DNA of 64,000 nt from Bacteroidota bacterium (lineage in GTDB: Bacteria; Bacteroidota; Rhodothermia; Balneolales; Balneolaceae), in contig JAAAOB010000133.1 in NCBI GenBank assembly GCA_009909035.1, positions 1 through 64,000 of the forward strand, read 5' to 3'. Both the position numbers and the translations under genes were made by a program. Below, in pieces: positions 38,546-48,310 of the stretch (position 1 is its first letter; the number at the start of each line of letters is the position of its first letter). Under the pieces are notes generated by a model. The model saw nothing but the letters and a program-made list of their open reading frames with translations, was not told the DNA's origin and made no database searches.

Positions 38546-41542
38546 ATGCACATTGCATCCATTTTCGCTCAGCACCGCTCGCGGAACATTTTTTTTGCTT
38601 TCCTATCCTGGCTGACTGCCTTCATCGTGTATACTTTGACGGTTGCGCCTACAGCTTCATTCTGGGATCCGGCCGAGTATATTGCGATTTCTCACACACT
38701 GCAGGTTGCTCATCCCCCGGGATCGCCGTTTTTTGCCCTGACGGGCCGACTGGTTTCAATGTTCATGCCGGCTGAATATGTAGCGCTAAGTATAAATATG
38801 ATCAGTGTTACGACGTCAGCACTTACGGTTATGCTGCTCTACCTGATCACCATAAGATTGATTGAACAGTTTCGCGGCCCCATTGGTGAGCTTGATGTTG
38901 CAGATCAAATTGGAAGTTATGGGGGTGCACTTCTGGGTGCTTTTACGTTTATGTTTACCCATACGCAGTGGTTTAATGCTGTTGAGGCAGAAATGTACGC
39001 CACCTCCACATTTTTTACGGCGCTCGTGGTATGGCTTGCCCTAAAATGGTCGGCATCCTACGAAAACCCCTACTCCGAACGGTGGCTGATTCTGATAGCC
39101 TACCTGTTTGGAATCGGTATCGGCGTGCATTTGCTCAACCTGCTTGCCGTATTTTTCGTTGCTCTCATCATCTACTTCACCGTCTATGATTTTTCGGTAA
39201 AAACATTTTTAATTGCCATCGGTGCTTCCGTGGCCTGTTTTCTGACTGTTTACCCTATCACTGTAATCAATCTTCCCAACCTTGCGGATGATATCTCCAG
39301 CTCTACGTATGGGCTGATCGGGCCGTTTACCTATCTTTTTGTGATTGTTGGTGCACTGATCTATGGTGTCTATTACACACAAAAAAAAGGAAAGCGATTC
39401 ATTAATATCGGGCTGCTTTGCTACATGATGATTATGATCGGTTACTCAAGCTATGCACTGGTTATCATACGTTCTCAAGCTGCGCCACCGATTGACGAAA
39501 ACGACCCGTCTACACTTACCGATTTCGTAAAATATCTGAGCAGAGATCAATACGGATCAGCCCCTCTTTTAATGGGCTATACCTACAACGATCGCACCGG
39601 TACCATCGACCGAAGCCAGGAAAAACTGTTTCCCCGGCGCCACTCAGGCCAGGGAAGACATTTGCAATACTATGCCAACTTCGACAGCGACTGGGATTTT
39701 TTCTGGAGCTACCAGGTCAACCATATGTACCTGAGATATTTTAACTGGAACTTTATCGGGAGGGATTCCGACATCCAGGACGCAAGCTGGATCTCCGGCT
39801 TCTCTGACAGCCGGCACAAGGATAATCCGGCCCACTCCTACTATTTCTTTCTCCCGTTTATTTTCGGTTTAATCGGGTTGATATACCATTTCCAAAAAGA
39901 CTGGAGGAGAGGTCTGTCTGTATTAGCGCTGTTTATGCTCACCGGGCTGGCGATTATTTTCTACCTGAACCAAACCCCCTTTGAACCCCGGGAGCGGGAT
40001 TACGCCTATGCGGGCTCGTTTTTCGCATTTTCCATATGGGTGGGACTTGGTGCAACCGGAATTCTTGAGATGATAAAACAATACCTGTCGGGAAGCCGGG
40101 CCGTCTCCTACGGTGTGCTCGCACTCATGCTGGCCGCCGTTCCCGTCTGGATGGGGATTCAAAATTATCCCAGCCACGACCGCAGTGAACGGTTTGTGGC
40201 GCGCGATTACGCCTACAATTTGCTAAACTCGGTTGAGCCGAACGCCATGATTTTCACCAATGGCGACAACGATACCTTCCCTCTTTGGTATTTGCAGGAA
40301 GTAGAAGGCATACGAACCGATGTGCGGGTGGTATGTCTTAGCCTGCTGAACACGGACTGGTATATCAAACAGATGAGAGATCGACAGACGCATGAATCCC
40401 GACCATTGCCGATTACCTTTACGGATGAAGAGATTGAGAAGATTACATCTGAGTTTGAACTTTATCGCCCGCAGGAGATCTCTGTGCCGGTGAATAAAGA
40501 GCTGCTGCGGTCTGCTTTTGAAGGGAATGCCGACGAAATGATCGACATGCAGGTAACCCCGATGCTCCAGGACCAAATTCAGTCGGCCGTCCCTTTTTCT
40601 ATTCCCGTAGAAGAGCTGGACGATGAAGCAACCTGGTACCTGGAAGGTCGATCCGCCGGCAGAGATCAACAGGGGAACCAGCGGCACTACCTACAGGCGC
40701 AAGATATTGTTGCCCTTGAAATTATTGAGCAGAATCAGTGGCTGCGGCCCGTCTACTTTGCAAACACCGTGGCCGGCGACAGTCAGCTCGGCCTTCAGGA
40801 TTACTTCCAGTTTGAAGGGAAGGCGTTCCGTGTTGTACCGAAAGAACGCCCCAACACCGGGCAGTTTGGTTATATCGATCCCGAGGTTCACGCCGACCGG
40901 CTGGCCGGGTTTGAATTTAATAACTGGAACAGTCCTGATGTCTATTTTGACGAAAATATTCGCCGCATGCTCAGCAACTACAGATATGGCTTTACACAGC
41001 TGGCCGATACCTACATTCGCCGGGGAGAGCTTGAAAAAGCCGCTTACTGGCTGAAATACGGGGAAGACAAGATTCCATTCAGAAAGGTAGAAAACGACTG
41101 GATGATCCCGACACTCTACTCCTACCGCTATATGAAAGTTAACGAAGAGGAGAGAACCCGTGATCTGTCTACATTTGTAGCTGAACGTCTGAAACACGAA
41201 GTTCGCTACGATATGAAAGAGCTGGATGAACTCGACAGAGAAATTTCAGATCTAGATCGAGAATCACAAAATGCACGTGCCAATGCCGATATGGACCGGT
41301 ACCGTTCGTTAACAAACAGGGTGACACGACGAACCAATCAGCGTAATGAGCTTATGCAGGAGCTGAGTTTCAGGATCAGCCTGCTCACTATCTTGCAGCA
41401 CAACTTGTACGAGTCGGATAATTCTGATCTTGCGGAAGAGCTTAAATTAGATGTTCAAACAATTACCGATGGACGGCTGATGCTTCCTGAGGATGCAGAT
41501 TCTGCGCGACAAGAGGTCAGCCGATTTGGACTTGGAATTTAA
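38546..41542 (+). CDS. DUF2723 membrane protein (glycosyltransferase-like)
   Basis: A 998-residue protein. The N-terminal half has about 10-12 membrane segments and the DUF2723 signature WDPAEYIAISHTLQVAHPPGSP, with its DxxE-like acidic motif facing the outside. The C-terminal half (from about 545) is a large soluble domain with TNGDNDTFPLWYLQE and a coiled, Glu/Arg-rich end. DUF2723 proteins are related to dolichyl-phosphate mannosyltransferase-type GT-C enzymes and to eukaryotic TMEM260, so a role in protein or lipid glycosylation outside the membrane is likely. Single gene; length matches the Bacteroidota form. Confidence 0.9.
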   Translation: MHIASIFAQHRSRNIFFAFLSWLTAFIVYTLTVAPTASFWDPAEYIAISHTLQVAHPPGSPFFALTGRLVSMFMPAEYVALSINMISVTTSALTVMLLYLITIRLIEQFRGPIGELDVADQIGSYGGALLGAFTFMFTHTQWFNAVEAEMYATSTFFTALVVWLALKWSASYENPYSERWLILIAYLFGIGIGVHLLNLLAVFFVALIIYFTVYDFSVKTFLIAIGASVACFLTVYPITVINLPNLADDISSSTYGLIGPFTYLFVIVGALIYGVYYTQKKGKRFINIGLLCYMMIMIGYSSYALVIIRSQAAPPIDENDPSTLTDFVKYLSRDQYGSAPLLMGYTYNDRTGTIDRSQEKLFPRRHSGQGRHLQYYANFDSDWDFFWSYQVNHMYLRYFNWNFIGRDSDIQDASWISGFSDSRHKDNPAHSYYFFLPFIFGLIGLIYHFQKDWRRGLSVLALFMLTGLAIIFYLNQTPFEPRERDYAYAGSFFAFSIWVGLGATGILEMIKQYLSGSRAVSYGVLALMLAAVPVWMGIQNYPSHDRSERFVARDYAYNLLNSVEPNAMIFTNGDNDTFPLWYLQEVEGIRTDVRVVCLSLLNTDWYIKQMRDRQTHESRPLPITFTDEEIEKITSEFELYRPQEISVPVNKELLRSAFEGNADEMIDMQVTPMLQDQIQSAVPFSIPVEELDDEATWYLEGRSAGRDQQGNQRHYLQAQDIVALEIIEQNQWLRPVYFANTVAGDSQLGLQDYFQFEGKAFRVVPKERPNTGQFGYIDPEVHADRLAGFEFNNWNSPDVYFDENIRRMLSNYRYGFTQLADTYIRRGELEKAAYWLKYGEDKIPFRKVENDWMIPTLYSYRYMKVNEEERTRDLSTFVAERLKHEVRYDMKELDELDREISDLDRESQNARANADMDRYRSLTNRVTRRTNQRNELMQELSFRISLLTILQHNLYESDNSDLAEELKLDVQTITDGRLMLPEDADSARQEVSRFGLGI

Positions 41543-41678
41543 TTTTATAGTTCAGCTTCTTATATTCAGTTTATCATTTCTGATTTTTTTAACACACATG
41601 CAGATTCCATACGCTTCAGCTTTCAGCTAAAGAGTATTAACTGCACATATCAGTAGAAATCTTTGCCGGCAGAAAATC

Positions 41679-42146
41679 ATGATTCACAATTTTACGGGTG
41701 AAAATGTAGATGAGATCGCCAATGTTCTTGAAGTTCGTCCCAAAGCACTTGGTGATGATATCTACCGTTTTGAACTGGTGAACGAAGAGGAGAGCCGCAA
41801 GCTTGCCCTTGAAATCCATCTCGGTCTTGATATCGACAACAAAACAATGAACATGGTATCCGTTTACAGCGGTGCCACCTTCATGCAGCTCCATAACTGC
41901 ACGGCGTTTGTTGCCAGCAAGATGCTTAAACAAGTTACATTTTTTGGCAAACAACAGGGGATTACATCCGGGCTGATTGTTGAAGTAGGGGCCGGTTGCA
42001 GCCTTTATGCCAACGTAAGTGATGAAATACTTACCGGAGATTTTACCAAGCTTCCGGAAGACCTGATGATGTGTGGTGTTGCTCTCTCCCTTACAGAAAC
42101 GGAAGGCTTTGATGACTTTACCTTCGATGAAGACGATGTTTCCTGA
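41679..42146 (+). CDS. Conserved-looking protein, unknown
   Basis: A 155-residue acidic protein with no membrane segment, no recognised family, and a normal codon pattern. Central part: NTMNMVSVYSG-like strand-rich stretch (about 50-70), then CTAFVASKMLKQVTFFGKQQG. The C-terminus is very acidic (FDDFTFDEDDVS). It overlaps the ybeY start by 20 bases, so translation is coupled to an rRNA maturation enzyme. That suggests a link to RNA or translation, but no function is assigned. Confidence 0.65.
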   Translation: MIHNFTGENVDEIANVLEVRPKALGDDIYRFELVNEEESRKLALEIHLGLDIDNKTMNMVSVYSGATFMQLHNCTAFVASKMLKQVTFFGKQQGITSGLIVEVGAGCSLYANVSDEILTGDFTKLPEDLMMCGVALSLTETEGFDDFTFDEDDVS

Positions 42147-42603
42147 TCCTGATTCCCATCCCGACCTGCCAAAACTGGAAATATTCAATCCATCGGGAGC
42201 TACTCTGCCCTTTAAGTGCTCCATCATTCCGAAGCTGCTCTTCCAGATTGAGAAGCATGAGCATGTGAGATTTTCGAATCTCGAAATTGTCTTTACGGAT
42301 GAAGATGGCATTGTTGAGATTAATTCTAAGTACCTGGAAAAAACATACGTCACCGATACGATAAGCTTCAGGTATGATGAAGATGATTCAAATCAGGCCA
42401 TCGAGGGAACGATCTATTGCTGTGCACCCCGGATTGAAGAGCAGGCGCGGGAATTACACATTAAACCGCGAGAAGAGTACCTGCGAATCATTGCCCACGC
42501 CATGCTGCACCTTGCGGGCTATAGCGATAAGACCGAGGAAGAAAAAAAGAGAATGACCGACCTCGAAAACGTCTATCTTTCCAAATTTTTGTCTCGGAGT
42601 TAG
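42127..42603 (+). CDS. ybeY: Endoribonuclease YbeY
   Basis: A 158-residue metal-dependent RNase of 16S rRNA maturation and ribosome quality control. The frame opens earlier (42073), but ATG 42127 fits the family start. The metal motif is HAMLHLAGYSD: two histidines are in place and the third ligand is aspartate, as in many Bacteroidota homologues, so it need not be inactive. It lies between the unknown 41679 gene and the topoisomerase-like gene, whose TTG start follows its stop by two bases. Confidence 0.9.
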   Translation: MKTMFPDPDSHPDLPKLEIFNPSGATLPFKCSIIPKLLFQIEKHEHVRFSNLEIVFTDEDGIVEINSKYLEKTYVTDTISFRYDEDDSNQAIEGTIYCCAPRIEEQARELHIKPREEYLRIIAHAMLHLAGYSDKTEEEKKRMTDLENVYLSKFLSRS

Positions 42604-42605
42604 CG

Positions 42606-43964
42606 TTGCCGGGCTACACCTTACTTCTTGTTGAATCACCCGGAACGGCATCACGATTACAATCCCTTGTGCCGGCTCATGTATACGTGATTGCCACATC
42701 GGGATATTTGTGGTATCCGGAGTTTGATTCAAGAAAGCTTCGCCTCAAAAGAAAAGCCATACCGGAAAAATCGGACCTGAGATCTCATATCCGTCAAGAA
42801 GCAACAAATGCTGTTCGAATAATACTTGCGGCAGACAGCGATCCATCCGGAAATTTCATTGCGTGGTCTCTTGCCAAAGAATTTAAAAACCGGCCCGTTT
42901 TCAGAGCAAACCTTACCTCACTCAATAAACACTCTGTTTCAGAAATGATCAGCGGTGCAGCGGAAACCGAACCTGACGTTCTTCATCAGAAACTTGAAAA
43001 TCGCTTTATTATACGGGAACTGTGGAGACGCTACAATCCGGGCATATCAATGGTAAAAGCAGCCCTTGCCACTATTTTTACAACAGAAAGTGGATTTCAG
43101 CTCTTCGTTTCAAATCAGGGAACCATCTATAAAAGTCAACGCCCGGTTCAGACGCAATTTGGATCTATCGTGGAACCATTTTTAAGATGTGATGACGTTG
43201 CATATACCCACTACGTCCCGTTGTCCACATATGATGCCGTAGATCTGATTCAGTCAGAGCTTGCAATTGCCACTGCAGAAGAGGCTCAACTACAGCTTTA
43301 CGAACTGTTTACAACCGTCGATCCATTAACAGAAAAGGAACTGATTACCTATCCGCGGACATCTGCAAACGCTTTCTTCCCGGGATCGTGGGATCAGCTT
43401 CATCATCAATGGATTCGTAAACGATCCATCGATGAATTTGTGCCTCCAACTTTGCAAAACATAGCGCCGGTGGAGATGGCTCATGATGCAATACGTCCTG
43501 CGGACATCAATCTGTCGCCTGATGAGATTTCTAAACGGATCCTGTCGCCGGCGAGTGAGGTGTACAGAGTCATCCACAATCATACCCGGCGGGCGATTTC
43601 AATGCCGGACCCATCCCCGTGGGCCTATATTTCTGCCAAACACCGGTGTACCGTTACCGGGTCAGCGCCACTGAACGAGGAGAGTACCGCGCTGAGACCG
43701 GCCGTGACGGTTTCTGATCTCGGCAGACGACTGGATGAATTAGGCGTGTTGAGACCTTCCGGTTTCGGAAAATGTATAGATCAGGCAGCAGAAAAGCAGA
43801 TGATCACCCTCTCCCCCGCCGGGTGCGTTGCCCCCGGCGAGGCACTTCATGAGGTAATGAAAAACGGCCGCCGGTATAAGCGGCAGCTTTTGTATTTGAA
43901 AGAAGCCGCGGATGATCCCACCACAACTGCTGAAACTATCACCGGGATATTAACGTCTCAGTGA
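42606..43964 (+). CDS. Compact divergent type IA topoisomerase-like protein
   Basis: A 452-residue protein starting with TTG 42606. It opens directly with the TOPRIM strand TLLLVESPGTASRL, then AADSDPSGNFIAW (D77, D79 of DxDxxG). Much later come ITYPRTSAN with the catalytic-type tyrosine Y249, and AHDAIRPADI (about 282-291), the order of TopA domains. It lacks the SAGRVQ motif (the equivalent region reads ISMVKAALATIF), replaces the REGE of TOPRIM with PSGN, and has no zinc-ribbon tail. The core is about 150 residues shorter than TopA. It may be a reduced or non-catalytic paralogue. Confidence 0.75.
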   Translation: MPGYTLLLVESPGTASRLQSLVPAHVYVIATSGYLWYPEFDSRKLRLKRKAIPEKSDLRSHIRQEATNAVRIILAADSDPSGNFIAWSLAKEFKNRPVFRANLTSLNKHSVSEMISGAAETEPDVLHQKLENRFIIRELWRRYNPGISMVKAALATIFTTESGFQLFVSNQGTIYKSQRPVQTQFGSIVEPFLRCDDVAYTHYVPLSTYDAVDLIQSELAIATAEEAQLQLYELFTTVDPLTEKELITYPRTSANAFFPGSWDQLHHQWIRKRSIDEFVPPTLQNIAPVEMAHDAIRPADINLSPDEISKRILSPASEVYRVIHNHTRRAISMPDPSPWAYISAKHRCTVTGSAPLNEESTALRPAVTVSDLGRRLDELGVLRPSGFGKCIDQAAEKQMITLSPAGCVAPGEALHEVMKNGRRYKRQLLYLKEAADDPTTTAETITGILTSQ

Positions 43965-43997
43965 AGCAGTTCAATTAATTACAGATAGTCCAGTTAT

Positions 43998-45131
43998 ATG
44001 AACCATAATTCATCGAACCACCCGTCAGCTCAATCACTGCGGGACATTCTCAGCCGTTATATCACAGACTCCCCGTTACATCGATCACACGAGCCTGAGC
44101 CGTCCGCAGACCCGCAAAGCTCCAGATATCTCAAGTTTCTTAAACCGATTCCGTGGATTCTTCTATTGGTTTTTCTCTTCTCCTTCTACTGGGATTTCGA
44201 TAATGTGGAGACCACGCTCTTTTCCCACACCTATTCAGTTGAGGGGCTTCTCAGGATCATCTCTATAAGTGGACTGATTGGATTTTTGACAAACCGGATT
44301 GCCATTACGATGCTTTTTCGGCCCATCAAAAAAAGACCCCTGCTGGGTCACGGCCTGATCCCGGCCCAAAAAGATCGGATCGCCCGGAGACTTGCCATTT
44401 CAGTAGCTGATGATATGATCAACCCGGAATTGATCCAGAAAAAAATTGAAGAATCTGGTGCAATACGCCGGTATCGCACACAGGTTTCAACGTCGATCTC
44501 AGAACTGCTGGAAACACCTGAATTTAAGGCCGATATTAAGTCCTGGATGGCCTCTTCATTGAGGGATGTGGTTGAAGATTCCGACTTCAGAACGAAACTG
44601 GCCGGTGACATTGCAACAGAAATTGAGCGATCATCCACAAAAAACAGTATCGACAGGGCCGCTTTAAAAGCGTACACTTTTTTGAAAGGAGAACGCATCC
44701 AGGATATAACGGATTCGATTATTTTACAGCTCCCGGAAAAAATTAACCAGCAGGAGACGTTGATTGACCACTACCTGGATACCCTGCCGGGGATGATTGA
44801 CCGAAGCGGAGCCTCCATAGACCAATTTATTACCGTTCTGCTGGAGCGACTGGTTCAGCAACTCGACGTGAAAAAAATTGTGGAAGAGAATCTGCGTAGT
44901 TACGATGAAGAGAAATTAGAAAAGATGATAAAAGGGGCTACGAACGAACAGCTTCACACCATCCAGTATCTCGGGGCGGTACTGGGCACGGTAGGTGGGT
45001 TTGTCATCTGGCAACCAACCCTTAGCATTGCCATAATCGGAACCATTTCCGTGCTGATCTATGCTGCCGACAGACTTCTTGGAGGCACCGCGAAGGTACT
45101 CAAAATGAATGACCGGTCGTCTACCGGTTAA
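43998..45131 (+). CDS. DUF445 family membrane protein
   Basis: A 377-residue protein of the DUF445 (YheB/YjiN) family. After a soluble N-terminus there is a membrane segment (about 50-66), then the family core LIGFLTNRIAITMLFRPI and GHGLIPAQKDRIARRLA. A long helical stretch with paired helices follows, and a C-terminal hairpin of two membrane segments (about 328-360). Function of the family is unknown. Its stop overlaps the convergent Omp85-gene stop by four bases. Confidence 0.88.
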   Translation: MNHNSSNHPSAQSLRDILSRYITDSPLHRSHEPEPSADPQSSRYLKFLKPIPWILLLVFLFSFYWDFDNVETTLFSHTYSVEGLLRIISISGLIGFLTNRIAITMLFRPIKKRPLLGHGLIPAQKDRIARRLAISVADDMINPELIQKKIEESGAIRRYRTQVSTSISELLETPEFKADIKSWMASSLRDVVEDSDFRTKLAGDIATEIERSSTKNSIDRAALKAYTFLKGERIQDITDSIILQLPEKINQQETLIDHYLDTLPGMIDRSGASIDQFITVLLERLVQQLDVKKIVEENLRSYDEEKLEKMIKGATNEQLHTIQYLGAVLGTVGGFVIWQPTLSIAIIGTISVLIYAADRLLGGTAKVLKMNDRSSTG

Positions 45132-46849
45132 AGCCCCGCTGTGATGCCAACGTGCACTTTACCATTGGCAAGATCTTCGTTGGGTGAGACTGCATAGGAA
45201 AACTTAATAAGACCCAGCGGTGATTCAAACGCGAGGCCAAAACCCAGCGACGTCAGCGTATCCCGAATTTCCAACAGGTCTGTTGGTTCATTGATCAGTT
45301 GCGGGCGCCTGTAGATGCCATACGCACCAAACATGAAGATATAGGAACTGCGATCCAGCAGGTAGCGCCCTTCCAGCTCACCCCAGCCAACGGCCGACGC
45401 CCGGAACTGGTCTTCGCGAAATCCACGTATAGATTCCGCACCGCCAAACCGAAACAGGTCGGTAATTAAAAATTCCTCGCTTTCGATCAGCATGGTCCGG
45501 ACTCTTGGCGCAAGGATCTGCCTGGTGCCGAGTGGAATGTAACCGCGGATATCTGCCCGAAGTACGGTTTGAGAAAAGGATTGTTGACTGGCGGACACCT
45601 GATCATCATTGATAAACCTTCTGCCTCTCTCAAACATGACCTCGCCATTGTATCCCCGCGTTGGGATACGGAAGCGGTCCGTATTTTTCAGTGCAAAGCC
45701 GAGCCCAAAAAAATTGGCCCTTGCGTCCAGTGCCGGAGTCTGCAGGTCAACAGCCGCAGATGCTTCGGAAACCGAGCTGCGCTCCGTCCTGATGTGCGTA
45801 AGAATCTCAAACCCGGGGGCAAGCCTGTAGCCGCCCGTTAACTCTACATTGCGGACAAGGTAGCTGGAATCTTGTTGTGTAAAATGAAGTGCCGCCCCAA
45901 CTTTTGCGGGTACCCCTCCAATAAACTGCTGTTCTGCGCGAATATCCAGCTGGGTAACAAAAGGTTCGAGCTGTTCAAAACGAAGATCCAGCAGGCTCCC
46001 ATCCGTTACGGCATTTCGAAGCAAAATATCTCCGTAACCAGATATATTAGCTGATCCACTTTCATCCGGCACGAAGCCGATTAAACCATCAAAGAAATTA
46101 AGCTGCTGCTCGTCGACACTGTACTGTACGGTTGGAGATCCATTCACAAATACAAGCTCCCCCCCTGATACATCATTAAAAAGTCCGGAGTTAACCAGGT
46201 TTTGACGGCCGCGGTTTAGCAGAGCCGTTGTGATACGCTCACCCTCCCTGATTCCCGTTATCTTTTCGAGGTATTCCGCACTGTTTTTGGACACACCCCG
46301 AAATTGCAGGCCTTCCACAACATGGCGGGGCCCCGGGGAAATTGTAGCATTAATATGCACGGAGCATAAGGTTTCCCGCTTATGAACCCCATCAATTCTT
46401 ACTTCACTCATCAGGAACCCAACCGACTCCAGTACTCTCAGCCAGCGGGCGGTCAGTTCTTCTAAGATCCCGGACGTAAAGGTGTACTTTGCGGAGATTC
46501 CGGGGAGATCAGGGAGGCCGGCCGCACCATTTTCTGTCTCATACAACACGTTGATCTCTTCCAAAAGATAGCGGCAGCCTTCCCTCACGTAAACAACCAA
46601 GCTCTGCCCATCTGTCTGTATTGAGTCGGCCTCTGCATCAAGATATCCCTGTGCGGCGAGCCATCGCGTGGTTTCTTCAGCAGTTTCCTTATTCGAGCTT
46701 CTCCTCAACAGATCGGCCTCCATGGATTCCGGAAGTTCAAACCGGCTGTCCGTTCCCTGAATTTGGATGGTATTTTGGCGTGCTTCAGCGGCGCAGAGAC
46801 CGGAAAACAGGCAGAACAAAAGAGAAAAGATGCGCAGTTGAATCATCAT
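45128..46849 (-). CDS. BamA/TamA-family outer-membrane protein
   Basis: A 573-residue Omp85-type protein. A signal peptide (cleavage near EARQ) is followed by two or three POTRA-like domains (about 30-245; GLQFRGVSKNSAEYLEKITGI is a typical POTRA turn). The 16-stranded barrel contains the RGF/Y motif in FGGAESIRGFREDQ and ends in VHVGITAGL. It is shorter than BamA, so it is more like TamA or a BamA-like paralogue for a specific job. It is last in the minus-strand polyamine run, 36 bases after speE, an unexpected partner. Confidence 0.85.
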   Translation of the reverse strand: MMIQLRIFSLLFCLFSGLCAAEARQNTIQIQGTDSRFELPESMEADLLRRSSNKETAEETTRWLAAQGYLDAEADSIQTDGQSLVVYVREGCRYLLEEINVLYETENGAAGLPDLPGISAKYTFTSGILEELTARWLRVLESVGFLMSEVRIDGVHKRETLCSVHINATISPGPRHVVEGLQFRGVSKNSAEYLEKITGIREGERITTALLNRGRQNLVNSGLFNDVSGGELVFVNGSPTVQYSVDEQQLNFFDGLIGFVPDESGSANISGYGDILLRNAVTDGSLLDLRFEQLEPFVTQLDIRAEQQFIGGVPAKVGAALHFTQQDSSYLVRNVELTGGYRLAPGFEILTHIRTERSSVSEASAAVDLQTPALDARANFFGLGFALKNTDRFRIPTRGYNGEVMFERGRRFINDDQVSASQQSFSQTVLRADIRGYIPLGTRQILAPRVRTMLIESEEFLITDLFRFGGAESIRGFREDQFRASAVGWGELEGRYLLDRSSYIFMFGAYGIYRRPQLINEPTDLLEIRDTLTSLGFGLAFESPLGLIKFSYAVSPNEDLANGKVHVGITAGL

Positions 46850-46885
46850 TCTCCGGAGTAACGTTTCAAATCACCGCATGCACAT

Positions 46886-47737
46886 TCACGGTTTAAAAAT
46901 ATCTGACACAAAATTGGGGATAGCAAAACAACCGGTATGTATCTCACGATTGTAATAGTTGAGGCCGCCCAGTGTTTCCATCCCTTGTTCAACGCGGGTT
47001 ATGACAGCATCTGATACAGGATCTTCTTTTTTTGAAGCACATGCCATCGACCACATACCGGCCGGGTAGAGCGGAATAAAACTCAGGTACATCTTCGATA
47101 CAGGAAACAAATTGTCCAAAGCAGAAAACAGGTTTTTCATACTGTGATGGTACGATTCTACCCATGGACTTTCCGTCTGGGCCGTAAGTACACCATCCGC
47201 GGTTAGTGCTTCGTGGCAGTCCTCATAAAACGATTTTTTGAATAACCCTTCTGCCGGTCCCACGGGATCTGAGCCATCAATAATGATTATATCGTAGGGA
47301 GTATCCACATTTTTTACGAAGGCTATGCCATCATCGTGCAGGATTCTTAGTTTAGGATTATCGAAGTTACCCACGCCAGGGAAATATTTCCTGGAGGCGT
47401 CAACAACCGTTTTATCAATCTCAACCAAATCAACGTGGGTAACGCCGGGGTGTTTTAATACTTCTCTTGCCGTGCCTCCGTCACCACCGCCAATAATCAA
47501 CACTCGTTGAGGGTTGGGGTGCGTAAACATTGCGATGTGGCTGATCATCTCGTGGTATACAAATTCATCCCGCTGGCTTAGCATGACCATACCGTCGATT
47601 GTCATCAGGTTGCCCCAGGTATCCGTTTCAAACACCTCGACAAGCTGATAGTCTGACTGTTTGGAAAAAAGTAATTGCTTCAGGCCGATTGTGAGACCTG
47701 TTCGCCCGTTATAATATTCGTTGAATTGTATCGCCAT
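46886..47737 (-). CDS. speE: Polyamine aminopropyltransferase (spermidine synthase)
   Basis: A 283-residue SAM-fold enzyme moving the aminopropyl group of decarboxylated SAM to putrescine or agmatine. Motifs: IDGMVMLSQRDEFVYHEM, LIIGGGDGGTAREVLKHP, and IIIDGSDPVGPAEGLF. With pdaD and speD beside it, the set makes agmatine and decarboxylated SAM, so aminopropylagmatine or spermidine is the likely product. No agmatinase or putrescine-forming gene is seen. Confidence 0.94.
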   Translation of the reverse strand: MAIQFNEYYNGRTGLTIGLKQLLFSKQSDYQLVEVFETDTWGNLMTIDGMVMLSQRDEFVYHEMISHIAMFTHPNPQRVLIIGGGDGGTAREVLKHPGVTHVDLVEIDKTVVDASRKYFPGVGNFDNPKLRILHDDGIAFVKNVDTPYDIIIIDGSDPVGPAEGLFKKSFYEDCHEALTADGVLTAQTESPWVESYHHSMKNLFSALDNLFPVSKMYLSFIPLYPAGMWSMACASKKEDPVSDAVITRVEQGMETLGGLNYYNREIHTGCFAIPNFVSDIFKP

Positions 47738-47808
47738 CAGCTGAAAGTACGTATTTTTTGTAATGGTTAGATCGGCACGATTCTGCTCTTATGCATTTTC
47801 CTAAAACG

Positions 47809-48285
47809 CTACTTGTACCACAGCACGGCAGCTGCGAATACCGCACCGCAAGTGTTGATTCGATGCTCAATACCGTACGATTTGATCTCCTTTAATTCCC
47901 GGTTCCTGTAGTCAAACCCGTCAATCACCATTTGGCGAACAATTCCCTCTACCGTATCAAGGTCTGCGTGGTCTTCGTACTCCATGATGACGCCCGGCAG
48001 CGAATCATCCTCCGGAATGCCCACGGCAACTGCGGCGGAAATCAGTCGCCCCGGGGTGTTGCCATCGATCGTGGCATAGGCAAGGGGTATTAATCCACCT
48101 TTGGGTAGCTCTATATCACCGATGTCAACCTGTTGAGCTGCAGGCGGCAGGATACTGCTCATTCTCATTAAATTCGTATCTCCTACGCCGGCATTTAAAA
48201 GAGCTTTATCAAATGCATTGAGCCTGGTTCTTCCTTCCGCGGATCCACGCACAAGGCAATACATATTGGGGGTTTCTGTCATCAT
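47809..48285 (-). CDS. pdaD: Pyruvoyl-dependent arginine decarboxylase
   Basis: A 158-residue proenzyme. Self-cleavage is expected between S43 and S44 of LMRMSSILPP, making the pyruvoyl group. The surrounding NAGVGDTNLMRMSS and the C-terminal GIEHRINTCGAVFAAAVLW region match the PvlArgDC family. It makes agmatine from arginine. It lies 71 bases from speE and 25 from speD in the same direction. Confidence 0.95.
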   Translation of the reverse strand: MMTETPNMYCLVRGSAEGRTRLNAFDKALLNAGVGDTNLMRMSSILPPAAQQVDIGDIELPKGGLIPLAYATIDGNTPGRLISAAVAVGIPEDDSLPGVIMEYEDHADLDTVEGIVRQMVIDGFDYRNRELKEIKSYGIEHRINTCGAVFAAAVLWYK

Positions 48286-48310
48286 AATTAAAAGGCCGTG
48301 GGGGTTAACA

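Noticed and set aside
42478-42530. Loss of the third histidine in YbeY as an inactivating change
   Set aside because: Aspartate at this position (GYxD) is usual in Bacteroidota YbeY proteins, so it is not a defect by itself.
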